From Nephrocerus scutellatus (lineage: Eukaryota > Arthropoda > Insecta > Diptera > Pipunculidae), in assembly GCA_947095585.1 (NCBI GenBank), contig OX352763.1, positions 116,539,908-116,603,907 of the forward strand: a stretch of 64,000 nucleotides of DNA. Direction: 5' to 3'. Every line of letters begins with the position of its first letter. The first letter of the stretch is position 1. Below, in pieces: positions 20,400 to 31,800 of this stretch. A program made the position numbers and the translations under genes. The notes beneath the pieces were generated by a model, which made no database searches, had not been told where the DNA came from, and saw only the letters and a list, made by a program, of their open reading frames with translations.

Positions 20400-21365
20400 A
20401 TAATGTATTAGGATATGTAATATAATATTATATATGACAAACGAGCTTCTTTCGAATGGTGACGATATTTTATTTTGCACTAAGGCTTCATATTTTTTCT
20501 GTCTGCCAGCAGTTGTCCTTGGAGAAAAAGTAACGATTCTTTGAATTACTCTCTTTGACTCATTGTCGCCTAGTTGTCGTTGTGGCCCGGTGCCCGGAAC
20601 TGGTTCTCCACTCAGAAGCACATCCATCCATTTGATTATCCTTTGTTTCAAAGCGTTGAGGGGTTGGTGAGAGTATTGGATGCCACTTTAAAGAAATGGT
20701 AGCAGGGGTAGCGGTTCGGTTGGGGTTGGAATAGTTGGCAAAACTGCTTTTAAAAATTCACAACACGCACATAATTCGCTTTCGTTATTTATGCAATTAA
20801 ACATCACTGAAAGATTGCAAATCGCATATTTTATGTATGTTGTGTAGAGGTATCTGTATCTGTATAATTTTTCTGTCTGTATTTTCAGCTGAATCCTGCG
20901 GGGATTTGCAACTGCACTGTTATGTGCAAGAATTTTTCGTTTCGGTGCGAACGTCCTTGCTGGCATCTTTTCTTCGGCATCCTCTTTTTTCTGCTGTCAT
21001 GATGACGAATTTTAAGTGCATAGTTTTTCTGTTTCGTGTCTGGTGGTTTGTCGCAAATGTCTTTCTTACTGCGTTGCGGTATGGAATTAGCATGTCTTCA
21101 CATACGAGCAAACATGCAGACATCTCCTAATTGTCGTTATAGTAGTCGCGTGTCACAATCACAATGTGTCATTTAGGAGAGTTCAAAAGTAAAAGGATTT
21201 TAATGTTTCGCAAATAAAATCATGACGAGTTTTTTTGTTTTTGTTGTTGTTAGTTTTTGAAATTAAACAAAAATTGTATCCCATGTTACAGTCGTACAGT
21301 CTGAAGATGTGTGGCACAGAATAGAACAGTTTGTTATTATTTAACATTAACGACACTTTTATGTA
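20400..21365 (+). other. Sxl intron 1; no gene seen
   Basis: Non-repetitive sequence with small unsupported ORFs on both strands. Confidence 0.5.
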
Positions 21366-21384
21366 TTATTTTGATTTAAGTTTT

Positions 21385-21730
21385 TTATGTTGTTGTTGTT
21401 GTAGCAACTCCAGGCCAGAAACGAGAATACCAATGTCTTCGGCGTTGGATGAGATCATTAGTGTCGTTGTAGAAGAAAGTTCCCATATGGAGTCGACGCT
21501 TTTCGGAGAGGACTGGTCAAGTACAAAGAAGATGGACGATGGTCTACTCCTCCTCCTCATCCATGCAGCTTCTGCAGAAGTCATTTGAGAAGACTCCAAG
21601 TCTTGCTGCATGCCTGCCTATTAGACAGTGTCCAGTGATGACACCTCCAATAGCACCGATGTGCGATCCAGCTTGGGCCAGAGCTGCTTTGTCGCTATGC
21701 AAGTTGTGCCGTTTGACCACCTACAGTTTG
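21385..21730 (-). mobile_element. LOA-like 3' end (family C)
   Basis: The minus-strand remnant of the C-terminal Cys/His region lies around 21530-21620 in broken frames, with homology to 27290-27660. The 3' end is GGCCTGGAGTTGCTACAACA followed by a CAA-rich tail. The same GTTGTAGCAACTCCAGGCC end recurs at about 56138-56158. Confidence 0.6.
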
Positions 21731-21754
21731 TTTTTACATTAGCATTAAATTTAA

Positions 21755-22560
21755 CGATCTCAGCGTCCATAAACCTGCTGGGCCTGATGGTATTCCCGCT
21801 ATAGTTTTGAAGAGGTGTTCTTCAACGTTGGCATTGCCACTGTGCAGGCTTTTCCATTTCTCTTATTCTTCTGGAGTCTTCCCAAAGAATTGGAAAACTG
21901 CCTTTGTCCAGCATGTTCCTAAAAAAGGCGAACCATCATCTCTTTCCTCGTACCGACCCATTGCTCTAACATCCATACTTTTTAAAATCATGGAAAAGCT
22001 GATCAATCGTAAGCTTATGCAATACCTTGAATCACGTGAAATCCTTAGCGACCAGCAGTATACGGTTTTCGTAGGCAACGTTCTACAGGTGACTTGATGG
22101 CTTATCTCACTGAAAAGTGGAACCAGTCTATTAACAGATTTGGTGAAAGCAAAGTTATTGCACTTGAAATTTCCAAGACATTTGACAGAGTCTGGCATCA
22201 AGATCTTTTGTCAAAATGAATGCATATGGAATTAATAAGGCGTTGCTCAATTGGACTATTAACTACCTTTCTGACTGTTCAATCCAGGTCGCCTTTGGAC
22301 GGATCCAAATCCAATGTTCCCCGCATAAACGCCGGTGTTCCTCAAGGCTCTGTTTTTTCTCCGGCGCTCTTTCTGATTTTCCTTAATGATCTCCTATCAG
22401 CCACCTCTGACTGACGACAGCACTCTTAGCTTTTCATATGACTTCACGCTTTCTACACGCCCCTCTTCGTCGCAAGTGGAACTTAAACAACAACCTATGT
22501 TGATATGAAAAAGTTGTCTGGTCTCTCCACTGTTATCACAATGGGGACTTGATTATAGCT
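21755..22560 (+). mobile_element. family A (CR1/Jockey-like) reverse-transcriptase fragment
   Basis: The frame at 21807-22097 reads SGVFPKNWKTAFVQHVPKKG, SSYRPIALTSILFKIMEKLI and LESREILSDQQYTVFVGN. After a frameshift come FGESKVIALEISKTFDRVWH (motif A; the usual DISKAF is mutated to EISKTF) and GVPQGSVFSPALFLIFLNDL (22330-22390). The YADD-equivalent is lost to a frameshift after SATSD. This is the second-best RT copy in the window but it is clearly inactive. Confidence 0.85.
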
Positions 22561-22669
22561 AATCTGCTGGTGGTAAGTGGGTGATCTCTCTTAATTTGTT
22601 TCGCAGGCCATAACAGTTCCACTAAAGGATCTTGAAATAATTAACTGAATGGCCTCTATGGTTGACGTG

Positions 22670-23023
22670 TTAGTAGTTGGCACTATGTAGCCCTGAGAAT
22701 TGTCGCAGATGACAAAAGTTAGTACAATTGTTGCAACACACAGAGGCAACACTTTTCCGGATAGCACGATTACAGATCGAGCAGTACCAGATTCTGGGAC
22801 CTGGGTTCGACTCGATCCCGGTGCTAATCAGTAGAATGCAGAAGGCAAAACAAAGCGTACATGCAAGGCAAAATAAAGCAAATGAAAGAAGTGGATCCAG
22901 GTGGTCCAATTGCAAACCTGTTGCTGGTTTGACGATCGTTGTCCCAATGTTTTGATAGGCATTGGTGTCCCTTCGTTGCGTAGAACCAATTGTCGTGGAA
23001 AGGAGGTTTACTTGTTGTAACAA
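22670..23023 (-). CDS. retrotransposon ORF with 2A-like motif and PHD-like zinc finger
   Basis: A 117-codon minus-strand frame. Residues 1-45 are polar. Residues 46-67 are hydrophobic (FALFCLACTLCFAFCILLIS). Then comes STGIESNPGP, which matches the E-x-N-P-G-P core of 2A ribosome-skipping peptides but has Gly where 2A usually has Asp. It is followed by WYCSICNRAI, VCCNNCTNFCH and SGL, a Cys4-His-type PHD-like finger as found in the first part of some non-LTR retrotransposon proteins. Such 2A-like sequences near PHD fingers are known from APE-type retroelements. The frame stops soon after the finger, so this is an isolated N-terminal piece. It is not adjacent, in the same orientation, to any endonuclease here. 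Likely from family A or a relative. No host role is claimed. Confidence 0.6.
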   Translation of the reverse strand: MLQQVNLLSTTIGSTQRRDTNAYQNIGTTIVKPATGLQLDHLDPLLSFALFCLACTLCFAFCILLISTGIESNPGPRIWYCSICNRAIRKSVASVCCNNCTNFCHLRQFSGLHSANY

Positions 23024-23029
23024 TTGCTG

Positions 23030-24010
23030 TTACAGTTACAATGCAATCTTTGTCTGATGTAAATTTGTTGTTAATTATGAGTTTTTTGCTTTTCCAATAA
23101 TCTCAGATTAGATTGAAATGTTAAACGAAACTTTAACATGCGACACAGAATATTTAACGCCTTTTTTTTTCAATGGTCGTATAAATACTAAAAAGAGTTA
23201 TATTCATATGTGAACGACTATGTCATGTCAACGTAGACACTATAGTAGCGCTCTGTTTATTGATTTTTTTATTTTTTTTTATACTCAGCATCTTATCCTT
23301 TATGGATTGTATCTACATATAGGTAGTCGTATACGTACATATGAGATTGACTGACTTTTTTTTCATCTTCTCTGTTTGTTTATTTTTTTTCGTATTCCTA
23401 CTGTGTCTCATAGATTTAATGGCGCCACATTTATCGTTTTATTTAAAACATTTTATTCGTAAAACATAATAATTATTGTATATTGAATCTTTGTAATTTG
23501 TATATCTTGTTATAGCAAAAGGATTTTTCAAAAAATTTCCTTTCATTCTGGAGGCTTTCTTTGAAATAAAGAAGTTGCAGAGACGAAAACTTAAACATCT
23601 GCGTTCATTTGCGTTAATAACTTAAAAAGTGTGTCTATCAACCAGTGGCGAGGGAGGATATTCGAGCAGAAGGGAAGCCCATAAAAAAATTGCATAATAT
23701 CAGAAAATGTCTACACTATAAGCTTAATGAGTGACATATATAGTACTCAAAGTTATTGATAAACAATTGATATAAAAATGAACAGCAAGTATAGTAAAAC
23801 AAAGTAGTTTCTCAAAAATTAATATTTCCAATGAGATATTAAAATGTCTATAGACCCAAATCCCTCTTAGTGGCTGGGCAACTCCCTTTTATTGTTGCGT
23901 GCGTTTCTTTTTCTTATATTTTGTTAACAATTCATTATATATATATTTTCTCTCTTTTTTATGGTTAATTTACGAAAAGCAAATAAAGACTACACGAGAA
24001 AGCCGACTGG
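23030..24010 (+). other. Sxl intron 1, AT-rich; no gene seen
   Basis: T-runs and AT-rich sequence only. The region at 23920-24010 borders the family B copy. Confidence 0.55.
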
Positions 24011-24014
24011 GATG

Positions 24015-24790
24015 GCCTCAATAATTTCTTTATGCATGATTTAAGAACCGGGAGGTATGCTTTCGGTTATATAAAGAAAACCCGACTGTCGAAAACCGAA
24101 CCAAATTAAGGCGAGTCAGATATGACCGGGGTCCGGTCCTGGCCTCCCGCAAAAAGTGTCTCCACCGGTCCCGATTTCGAGCTGATGTCATCGAGTTTGG
24201 CATCACTGAACTCTGGGCGTCCTGGTCAACGCCATCCTTCCAGCGTAGGCTTGGCCGGCCTCGCTGTCCTGTTTCATAAATCCTAGCGCAAAGGACTTTC
24301 CGAGCAGGATCCTCTTCGCTCATGCGAGCTAGGTGTCCTGCACACCGGAGCCTACCGAGCTTAATTTTCTTCACGATGTCGACATCGCGGTAACGCTCGT
24401 ATATCTTATTATTATAGAGTCTCCGGAATCGTCCTTCCTCACCTACGGGGCCAACAATTCTCAGTAAGACTTTTCAACGAACGCGGCTAAGAGGTCAGAA
24501 TGCTTTTTGCTAAGCACTCAAGTCTCGGATCCATATGTAAGTACTGGTATGACCATTGTCTTATATACCAGCAGCTTGGATGTTATGTTTAAGTTCCTGT
24601 ATTTGAAGAGTCTTGACAGACTATAGAAGGCTTTGTTGGCTTTAAGCAACCGTGCGCGTATGTCTGGTTTCATGCTGTTATCGGCTGCTACAGTTGACCA
24701 GAGATAGTTAAAGGATTGCACTACTTCAAATTCGCGCTCCACTATTTGAAATGAGGGACCAATGTTGGATCTTCTACTCGCCTACTGCCC
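24015..24790 (-). mobile_element. RTE-like family B fragment, post-RT and 3' region
   Basis: Minus strand. VEREFEVVQSFNYLWSTVAA and FYSLSRLFKYRNLNITSKLL at 24742-24518 continue, after a frameshift near 24480, to KIKLGRLRCAGHLARMSEED and GRPSLRWKDGVDQDAQ at 24374-24120. The frame runs past the usual stop. RT palm and endonuclease are absent. The copy ends near 24120-24015 without a clear ATGATG tail. Confidence 0.8.
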
Positions 24791-25230
24791 ACGACGAGCC
24801 AAATTCGAATATGACCAGGAACAGACAAAAAATACTTCAATGTTTTGCCAGATCTGTTTTGTCGCTGCACAAGTTATACCATTTGATCGTCTAATTTTGG
24901 TCTTATCAATAGGATCCTGCTTTAACATGAGTTTTCATGTAGCAGTCGGTATGCCTTTTCACCATTTTCCTTTAGAAGTGGCAGCATAGTACCATTTTTG
25001 GCGAGTTCATCAGCCCCTGCAGTTCCCCAGAATGTCCCTATGACCCGACACACAGGTGAACTGTTTCGTCGATCCTTATAGTGCAATCTGGATGAAGTGC
25101 GCTATCGCGAACGTCCACTACCAGATGCGCCTTCAAGGTTAGCTGCAGTAGAGGGGAAACATTACCTACTTTGTTGGAACCGGTCTTGGATGTTTTTGGT
25201 TCAGTTTACTCAAAGAAGAGAAATTCGCAG
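24790..25230 (-). mobile_element. LOA-like RNase H/C-terminal fragment (family C)
   Basis: The segments CAGTTCCCCAGAATGTCCCT and GATCTGTTTTGTCGCTGCAC are also present, in the same order and orientation, at 27610-27800 within the better-preserved copy. On the minus strand they correspond to RNase H sequence of the type W.PGH..I.GN. The reading frame is destroyed. Confidence 0.55.
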
Positions 25231-27125
25231 TATATAGATAAGGCTTGTGTATAAAAAAAATCCGGAAAATGCCAGTAGATACACTGTAAACGACTGCGCT
25301 ATTTTTTTTAAACTGGGCTCCCACCCAGGCTGATTTTCGGCACAGTAACTATTACACCATAATCCAGCCCAGGGGCTGAGGATGGGGGAAGGGTGAGGTG
25401 GGAAGGGGAAAGATAATAAAGATTCAAGAGCGTCCTTTGTTTTTAGGACTCATCTAGACAAAAATTCCCGATAATCTTTGACCTTACCTAGGCCCTACGA
25501 CTCGACAAGTTCGACACTCAGGTAGAGGAAGGTTAGCTTAAGGTTAATTTAAACCTTACCGTTTGCGATTTTAACCGCAGAACTCTATGTCTTAAACTTG
25601 ACTTCCTTCACCATTCTCTTTAGCCTTAAGTGTTAAGTGTTTAATCTTAAGTCTTAGTTTTTTAGTCTTCAATTCTGATAGTTTTAGTTTTAGCCTGTAA
25701 TAATCCGATTGAATGGAGGCTATTGCGCCCCCACCAAAATTGGAGCATTCTTCCAATATGCCAATGTATCCATGTGATCAAATAACTGGTTCTTCCTTCA
25801 GCTAAGAACATATTTACCAGGTATATCTACAGCTGGAGTTAACGTTTTTGTTAACATTAATGTGAGCATTAATTATTATTTTCTTTTGAATTCTTTGAAG
25901 TTTTTTTATTTTTTAAAATTATAATACCAGTGATTTTCTTTCTATACAGCTGCATAAATTGCAGCGTACACAGTGGAATTTCATTATCAGTCAATAATTT
26001 AGTATATGTGTATAGAACACACGACCCATTTTGTAAACAATGGCTCCAGGCTTTTATGTTATGTATATGAAATAAAAAAAAATTAAAAAACGACAAATCC
26101 AAAAGGTCACGGACATTCGTTCTCGCATTTGATTCAAATTCATTTGGGGTCAGATTCAAATTCATTGACCATAAAATGACAAATACATACAATGCAATAC
26201 AATTGCACTGAAGGAGAAAAAAAAGATGTACCACAGAGGTGCCCTAGATTCCTGCACTTCGAGTCCTATTCTTATGTGGGCTGCTGGACACAGCATAGCA
26301 AACATACGACAGGGACACTCTGGCGCTGCATTCTATACAATTCCCTATATACTGCTCACATTTTCATTGCACGAGTACGACTTAATTCTCATCTCACTTT
26401 CTTACTCATTACTTATTTGTATGATTGCTACGCATTTTTCTTTTGCGTTCTGCAGTGTTGCATTGTATCCTTGCAAATTGTTGGTTGTCTTTCTTCAGTT
26501 TTTTTTCTTTTTCTTGAGTACTTCCTACATGAAAATCGGCAAATTGACATTGCCAAAAATCGTTGGGCGCGCGTCCTTCGTTTCTTATAGTGGTCGGTTG
26601 TCCTCTTCGAAAAATCTCCACTCACATTGACTTTCTATATCACTCGCAGATATTACGGATTAGTTTTTGTGTTTTTGGATTTTTTTTATTACTTTAGGCG
26701 ACAGATTTTCGGCTCCAAGCAGACGAAAAAAAGTGAATCACAAATTTTACTTTTTTTTTTTTCTTTAATTAAATTCAATCGTTTACGTACACTAAACATT
26801 CCACATACGCAAATGATGCGTTCCAAAAATCGTAAGTCGAATTCGCGTATGTGGAGACTTGAGAATGTATGCATAGTCAGAGATGCATTCCAAAGAAATC
26901 AAAAGAAAGAAAATGATAAATATTTTATTCCATGCCTTTTTTTTTTTTAGAAAAATAAACGTTAAAAGAAATAAAAAAGAAAATGATATAACATCAATTA
27001 AAAAAGAAAAAAAATATATAAAAAAAAAAGAAAAAATTATTGTCGGCAGGAAGCCGCTACACTTGGACCAATAGATGGTCCATTGTAGATTCCAGACTAA
27101 GATATTTTATTAAACATTGAAGTAA
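25231..27125 (+). other. Sxl intron 1; small ORFs without support
   Basis: 25480-25700 has repeated CTTAAG/TTAAGTCTTA-like words. 26192-26630 carries overlapping frames of about 130 codons on the plus strand with no recognisable domain and low-complexity composition. 26940-27050 is A-rich. No gene is supported. Confidence 0.45.
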
Positions 27126-27144
27126 TATACAATTTTGACTTAAA

Positions 27145-28115
27145 ACTAAACTTTTTTTTTTTTTTTTTTTATTTATATTAATAAGTGTCGGCTCAACAAT
27201 AGGGGCCCGACGTATTTACATTGTTTTAATTTATTTTGTATTGCTTATAATTAAACAATATTTTTGAGAAGATGGTCCATTGTAATGCCACATGGATTGA
27301 TAGGATTTCTCGCCCTACCTATTAAACCAGTTGGAGCTTCGAATGTAGCAAAGAAGACTTTTGATGTCAGTGCTTGACAGATCGTTAAGGTCGTTATAAA
27401 GGAAGGCTCCCAAATGGAGCTTACGCTAAAGGGACGGACCTGTGCATGTGCATAGAAGGTGAAAAATGGTCTTTTTCTCTTCCTCGTCCATGCAGCAGCT
27501 TCTGCAGAAGTCATTGGAAAATACACTAAGCCTTGCCTTGCATTTATTACACCTATTGTAGCGCTTATGTGTACTCTGTTTAGACAGATCAAACACTTGG
27601 TGTGTTTCGGATCCAGCTTTGCCCAAATCTGTTTTGTTGCTACACAAGTTATACCATTTGTTCATCTAAGGTTGGTTTTGCCAGTAGCATCCTGCTTTAA
27701 TTAATTGTAGTAATTGGTATGCCTAGGGGACCATTTTATGGTAGAAGGGGCAGTTCTACTTGGCGAGTTGCAGTTCCCCAGAATGTCCATATGCCCTGGC
27801 CCACAATACAGGTGAATGTTGAACTGCTCCGACATATTCCTGAGAGGCGATCGGCAGTCTAGTGCTACAATAGAGTTCGTAGAGACTGATTTTAGAATCT
27901 CAAAGCTGTCTGACTATTCGAGAAGATGCGGATATCTTTACTCTTCAGCCAAGACATGATTTCTTTAATCCCTATTATTACTGCAAGTTTTGTTTTGTTG
28001 GGGTTCACCACTAGGAGGGATACCACTCCACCTTGTGGCGTTCCTCTACAGACAGATCTATTTGCAGACACCAAACACAGTAGACAAGAATAAGAATTGT
28101 GTGTCATTGAATTCA
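27145..28115 (-). mobile_element. internally deleted LOA-like element (family C)
   Basis: On the minus strand an RT motif (CRGTPQGGVV, about 28060-28020) is fused directly to RNase H sequence (IMSWLKSKDIRIFSNSQTAL, about 27960-27900). The palm, including YADD, is therefore deleted. It continues through GHMDILGN-like sequence (about 27800) to the C-terminal Cys/His motif DFCRSCCMDEEEKKTIFHLL then CTC (27510-27440). It ends about 27185 with GGCCCCTATTGTTGAGCC and an A-tail (T-run 27151-27170 on the plus strand). Several frameshifts. Confidence 0.8.
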
Positions 28116-28474
28116 TTTTTATTTTCCGCAGAATTTTGATGGACGCGTATAAGAAACACGCGTATGTGGGGAAAAGTTCTTAAAATTCGCTTATTGGAGA
28201 AATCGCGTATGCTGAGTTCGGATATGTGGAGGGTTTAGTGTGTTCATAATTACTATCAGAAATTTCAGGTTTACTTGACAGATTATTTTTATATATTACT
28301 AATTTTTTTCATAATCTCATATTCGCTGTAAGCATTTATTATTGTAATTTTATTTATTTTAATGATTTATTAGTATTACTTTGTTTCATATAATTTTTTT
28401 ATTAATCTTCATGTGTTTTTATTATGAATGTATGTTTCTAATGTTTTTCTCTCTCTTCTTGTTTCTCCTTACAG

Positions 28475-28520
28475 CGGTGGCCGAATGTGGGGGATGTCCC
28501 ATTCACTGCCGTCCGGAATG
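28475..28520 (+). CDS. Sxl: Sex-lethal, coding exon 2
   Basis: A 46-bp exon encoding residues 20 (completed) to 35: (S)GGRMWGMSHSLPSGM. It corresponds to GGRGFGMSHSLPSGM of Drosophila SXL, the exon to which the male exon is skipped. The acceptor is TTTCTCCTTACAG and the donor is ATG|GTTTGT, a weaker-than-consensus site. The incoming phase (one base completing AGC) matches the exon at 4738-4796, and the outgoing phase 0 matches 34373. The in-frame ATGs at 28488 and 28497 could serve transcripts that start downstream of exon 1. It is too short to appear as its own ORF. Confidence 0.9.
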
Positions 28521-29140
28521 GTTTGTATAACTTTTGGCTTTGTTACACATTTGATTTGCATTTTCTTTACGATTTCTAATTTCAAAGAAAATAATACAAA
28601 AACTGGGGCACACGCTTTTCTATATATATACATATATGTATACTTTATATATCGATAAAATTAAAAAAAACTGTAACTGATAGTTAAATTTATAAAAAAA
28701 GAGAGACGCGAAAGATGCATTTTTGCTTGCGCCTTTTTACTAAACAAACACAACTAAAATAACAACAGCTACTAATCACAATATACACAACAACATCAAA
28801 CAAACAAAAAAAAAAACAAGAAATAACATAAGAAACGAACAACTTCAGCATCAGAAAAAAATAGGGCATTGTATCCAGATTAGAGCAAGGAAACACACGA
28901 AAGAGTTGATTACACGATACATTAATTAATAATATAAAATATCTACCTCAAACTCCATATGAACACTGCACTAACTATGTACTATGTCATACCATTAGTT
29001 CCTGCTTGGCAAGTGGTGTTGGAGAGGAGCACTGAGATGCGATAATTTTAGAAAAAAGTGGGGTCGCATACAATAAGAAGCATGCAAGAAAGAGTTCAAT
29101 ATGAAATTATAAAGGGTTTTCCAATAAGGACATAACAATT
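28521..29140 (+). other. Sxl intron 2, AT-rich; no gene seen
   Basis: A/T-rich, with a TATATATACATATATGTATA-like segment near 28621-28660. No coding signal. Confidence 0.55.
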
Positions 29141-29142
29141 TT

Positions 29143-29940
29143 TTATTTAAATAAAACACAGAATAATTGAGATATCGGGCTGCACAGGTGTAGCACACAT
29201 ATTATATTTAAGTATGGAATTCGATCTCGTGCATATGACCACGAGATTCTTTGAAGCCAAATTTCCACCAATCTTCCGCACATATCGGCCGGAACGTAGG
29301 CAATTTCGCATTCGATATTGTTCCTAAGCTCCGCTAACATTGTTGGCTTGTTGGCATAAACCAACGATTTAACGTAACCGTAACCCTACAAAAAGAAATC
29401 TTACGTCGTTAAGTCGCATGAGGTAACTTGACTATTTTTTTAGATCTGGTTACACGATTACCGAACTTCCCCTTCAATAGATACATTTTTTGACCAGCTG
29501 TGGTGTGCCTTGTGAACCACATATCACTTATGTCAACTGTCCATCCAATTATGGCCAACAACCGAACTTCCCCTTTAATGGATCAATTGTTTGACCAGCT
29601 GTGTGCCATGTGGCACCATCTTGTTGGAATCACATATCACTGATGTCAACTGGCCAACATGGCACGATAGCGATCTTCATTGGCCGTGACATAGCGATCA
29701 TTTTCATCGACGAAAAAGCCAATCCAATCACACTTTTGCCATGAAATCCACAACACACTGTCACTTTTTGTGGATGCGGTGCAATGGAGCAGATGTGGGT
29801 TTCTCGATGTCCGATAACGCTTATTTTGCTTATAGACAAAGCTATTCCTACTAAGCCGAAAATTAACTTCACATCGCCGAAGATGATGAAGATTTTTCGA
29901 TGTAATTCATAATTTTCTTTTGCAGAGTCGAATCGGAGAA
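29143..29940 (-). mobile_element. Tc1/mariner-superfamily transposase fragment 1
   Basis: The minus strand reads, from the right, FGDVKLIFGLVGIALSISKI and HPQKVTVCCGFHGKSVIGL (about 29870-29690), which matches the central catalytic region of a mariner-like transposase in which F.DEAHF is degenerate. At the left it reads GYVKSLVYANKPTMLAELRN (about 29380-29310), the C-terminal block. Between them is a partial tandem duplication around CCGAACTTCCCCTT at 29461 and 29562. Frame and catalytic residues are lost. Confidence 0.7.
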
Positions 29941-30625
29941 GCATTTGACATCAAGCTCTTTTGTCCAAAATGCGTACTTATGGAGTCGATGAAAAACTGC
30001 TTCATTGAATTAGTAGCTATCCTTTGGACCAATCAATTCAAGTTGTCTTGGACGGTTGCAAGTGTAAAGTACAACACATAAATTCTGGCGTTCCTGTTTT
30101 GTCCCCGACACTCTTTCTCATTTTTATTAATGATCTCTTGTCCATTACTTGTAGTCCAATTCACTCTTTCACTCACTCAACTCACAAAACCTCATATAAG
30201 TTTGAGGAACGTCCCTCCACTTCTCATGTGGAACTCAAACAACTACGCATGTTGAGCACGTTAAATAATGACCTAGACAGCAGTATTAAATGGGGAGTCG
30301 AGTAGAACTTAACGCTCCCAAAATCCAATGCTGTCTCCTGTCGTCTAAGCGAATACTAAATCCCATGCCATTATCCATGAATGGCACTTGCACACTGGCA
30401 CTTCTCGGTATGTGCGTTAACGACAAGCTTCGTTGGAATGACGACATATTAACTGTCGTATGTGGAATGCTCTGTCAAGCTCTGTCTTTCCACATCACTA
30501 CGATCCACAGGCATTCAAGACACATGCTCATAGACATCTCCTCTTTTCTCCTCCTTTTCCTTAACGCCCATGCTGTGCCAAGCATATAGCCGAGCATTAC
30601 AAGGGTGCGAAAAAAAAAATTTAAA
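29941..30625 (+). mobile_element. family A fragment, RT palm to 3' end
   Basis: TTTGACATCAAGCTCTTTTG starts in motif A. DQSIQVVLDGCKC and INSGVPVLSPTLFLIFINDL follow at 30024-30140; the PQGS of the motif has lost two residues. VELKQLRMLSTLNNDLDSSI then leads to LGMCVNDKLRWNDD. A deletion joins this to the C-terminal end (SFHITTIHRHSRHMLIDISS) and the 3' end CGCCCATGCTGTGCCAAGC...ACAAGGGTGCG at 30565-30610. Confidence 0.8.
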
Positions 30626-30769
30626 AAAACCGACACACTGTCACCAGAGACTAATATGGTATATCAGCCTTACGAGGGGGAAAACCTTATTCCTTCCTTC
30701 TTATAGGAACATGAGTAGTCTCTTGGATTTTCCAAGCCCTGTGGTAGTCTTCTAATAGAATTGACAAAG

Positions 30770-30960
30770 TTGGTTATCCCAGTAGTCCATTGAATTAACT
30801 GAATAGCTCTGAACCCTGAATGCCGGTGGTTTAGCAAAACTTTGCTAGTTCATCAACAGTTTCGTTGCCAGAAATCACTTTAGAGCCCGACACCCGACCT
30901 AGTATGACTATGGCAAGTGATTGTAGGGCCTCAAAAAAAGGCCTGCCTTTTTATAAAAAA
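30770..30960 (-). mobile_element. LOA-like RNase H fragment (family C)
   Basis: TTTGCTAGTTCATCAACAGT to ACACCCGACCTAGTATGAC resembles the minus-strand RNase H segment at 24990-25060 (GCGAGTTCATCAGCCCCTGC). It is small and degenerate. Confidence 0.4.
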
Positions 30961-31800
30961 CATTAGGGTAAATATGTCGTTTGAATAAATGTGTTATTAT
31001 TTTGGAAAACCAGACTATCTTTTCAATATGAGTTTTAGAAAAGTTTGATCATCCCTCCAACAATCGGAGGGTCCAATTAGATTTAAATTAAAGGTTCCAG
31101 TAATACATTTTATCCTCCCTCAGAAATATGACAAAGAAATTCGAGTAAATACACCATTACTCTGCTTAGTAAAGTAACATTTTAGCTGGAAATGTACTGC
31201 GAACAAAAACATAAGGTGGATAAATAGTCGCATAATTATCGACCAACACATAACGCATAGCACATGTAAATCTAACAATTAGCCACTTGACTTTGACCTT
31301 TTGTTCCTCTTCATAATTTTCCCTTCATGGTTGCATAAGAGTATTTGTACTGTCATTGAATTGTGTGCCTTTGAAAAAATGAATTTTGTGGCAATTGCTG
31401 GCAGATATGTACCTGTCTGTTACCACCAACAACCGAATTGATGGTTGTTAGCACAATGAACTTCCGACGGCCAAGGGAATGTGGCATATGGCGGCGAACG
31501 TAGAAAATCACAAGAAACATAAAACAGAACACACTTATCACATCACACATCATTAGAATAATGTGTCGTTGTTTCGGTATTTTCTTTTATTTACAAACGT
31601 GCGTTCTTGTTGTTTACTATTATGGACAAATCTGACTAAAATGTGCAACTAAATATAGAAAATGTACGTACACTGCAGGTCATTTGAATAGGGACAACGG
31701 ACTTTAAAGTTACTACGTATTCGTATTATCTCTTGTTTTTACCATCGGAGATAAAATTTGGTTTAACATCCAATCAGCAACACGTTGATGTACGACGGTG
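30961..31800 (+). other. Sxl intron 2; no gene seen
   Basis: AT-rich intronic sequence. No supported feature. Confidence 0.5.

Noticed and set aside
20388..20651. Minus-strand 87-codon frame
   Set aside because: No recognisable motif, and it crosses AT-rich sequence without a supported start or splice sites.
26192..26630. Two overlapping frames of 132-134 codons
   Set aside because: Composition is low-complexity and hydrophobic, the two frames compete, and neither has a recognisable domain, splice context or start support.
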